Assembly: GCF_002251085.2 (NCBI RefSeq)
Contig: NZ_NOJZ02000008.1
Span: forward strand, 54,130-118,129
Direction: 5' to 3'
Source: Romboutsia maritimum
GTDB lineage: Bacteria > Bacillota > Clostridia > Peptostreptococcales > Peptostreptococcaceae
DNA length: 64,000 nt
Part shown: one piece after another, positions 63,982 to 64,000 of the stretch
Layout: each line of letters begins with the position of its first letter
Numbering within the stretch: position 1 is the first letter of the stretch
Notes under the pieces: model-generated
The model's input: only the letters and a program-made list of their open reading frames with translations
Told to the model about the DNA's origin: nothing
Databases searched by the model: none
Position numbers and translations under genes: made by a program

Positions 63982-64000
63982 ATTTAATCTTAGTCTTCAC

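Noticed and set aside
63980..64000. Possible end of a minus-strand gene at the right edge
   Set aside because: Only 3-6 codons are present and two frames both end in TAA, so no gene can be supported.

Overview
The window is low-GC, AT-rich DNA with the style of a clostridium of the Peptostreptococcaceae. Evidence for this is the gcvT-gcvPA fusion beside gcvPB, a queuine-salvage cassette, a Spo0E-like sporulation phosphatase, T-box, lysine, glycine and preQ1 riboswitches, AGGAGG-type ribosome binding sites and no tRNA or rRNA genes. The genus is an inference. Almost every gene is on the minus strand. Plus-strand exceptions are the PfoR-like gene, the lplA pair, a TcaA-like gene and the aspartate decarboxylase. 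Several starts were moved from the longest reading frame to the codon served by a visible ribosome binding site.

Left part (1-25400): a truncated OmpR-type response regulator; small and exported proteins; a Spo0E-like gene; a queK-queT-queL operon behind a preQ1-I riboswitch; a PfoR/EIIC-like membrane protein; a feo iron-uptake operon with a Fur-box candidate; the glycine cleavage genes gcvTPA-gcvPB behind a tandem glycine riboswitch; a TcyP-like symporter behind paired dyads; a pentapeptide-repeat channel-like protein; a lysine-riboswitch-controlled NhaC-family carrier; two tandem lipoate-protein ligases (lipoate is the cofactor of the glycine cleavage H protein); a TcaA-like protein; and an aspartate 4-decarboxylase.

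Middle (25500-44700): a ter/yce-type stress operon (three TerD proteins, a calcium-type P-ATPase, a YceG-like protein and TelA), then mscL, then a complete type III-A CRISPR-Cas locus. The locus runs minus-ward as leader, 22-repeat array, cas1-cas2, a terminator, cas6b-csm1-csm2-csm3-csm4-csm5, and a second, different cas6. A second cas2 lies on the far side of the leader. Cas10/Csm1 keeps its HD nuclease motif but has lost the GGDD cyclase motif, and no CARF effector is encoded. This points to a system without cyclic-oligoadenylate signalling. Two adjacent spacers encode the same peptide with largely synonymous differences, so they sample homologous genes of diverged phages.

Right part (44700-64000): a secreted metallo-beta-lactamase-fold lipoprotein; a YARHG protein; a dipeptide operon (PepV, DUF819 membrane protein, dipeptide epimerase); rubrerythrin; a YdcF-like protein; an AbrB-type regulator; an exported protein; a two-gene island of a family B DNA polymerase and an unknown, possibly nuclease-like protein; a TPR-GGDEF cyclase that appears to start at AUA; a protein made only of cell-wall-binding repeats; an amino-acid ABC importer behind a T-box leader with a duplicated antiterminator-terminator module; and a cold-shock protein. 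A family of dyad intergenic repeats is scattered over the window.
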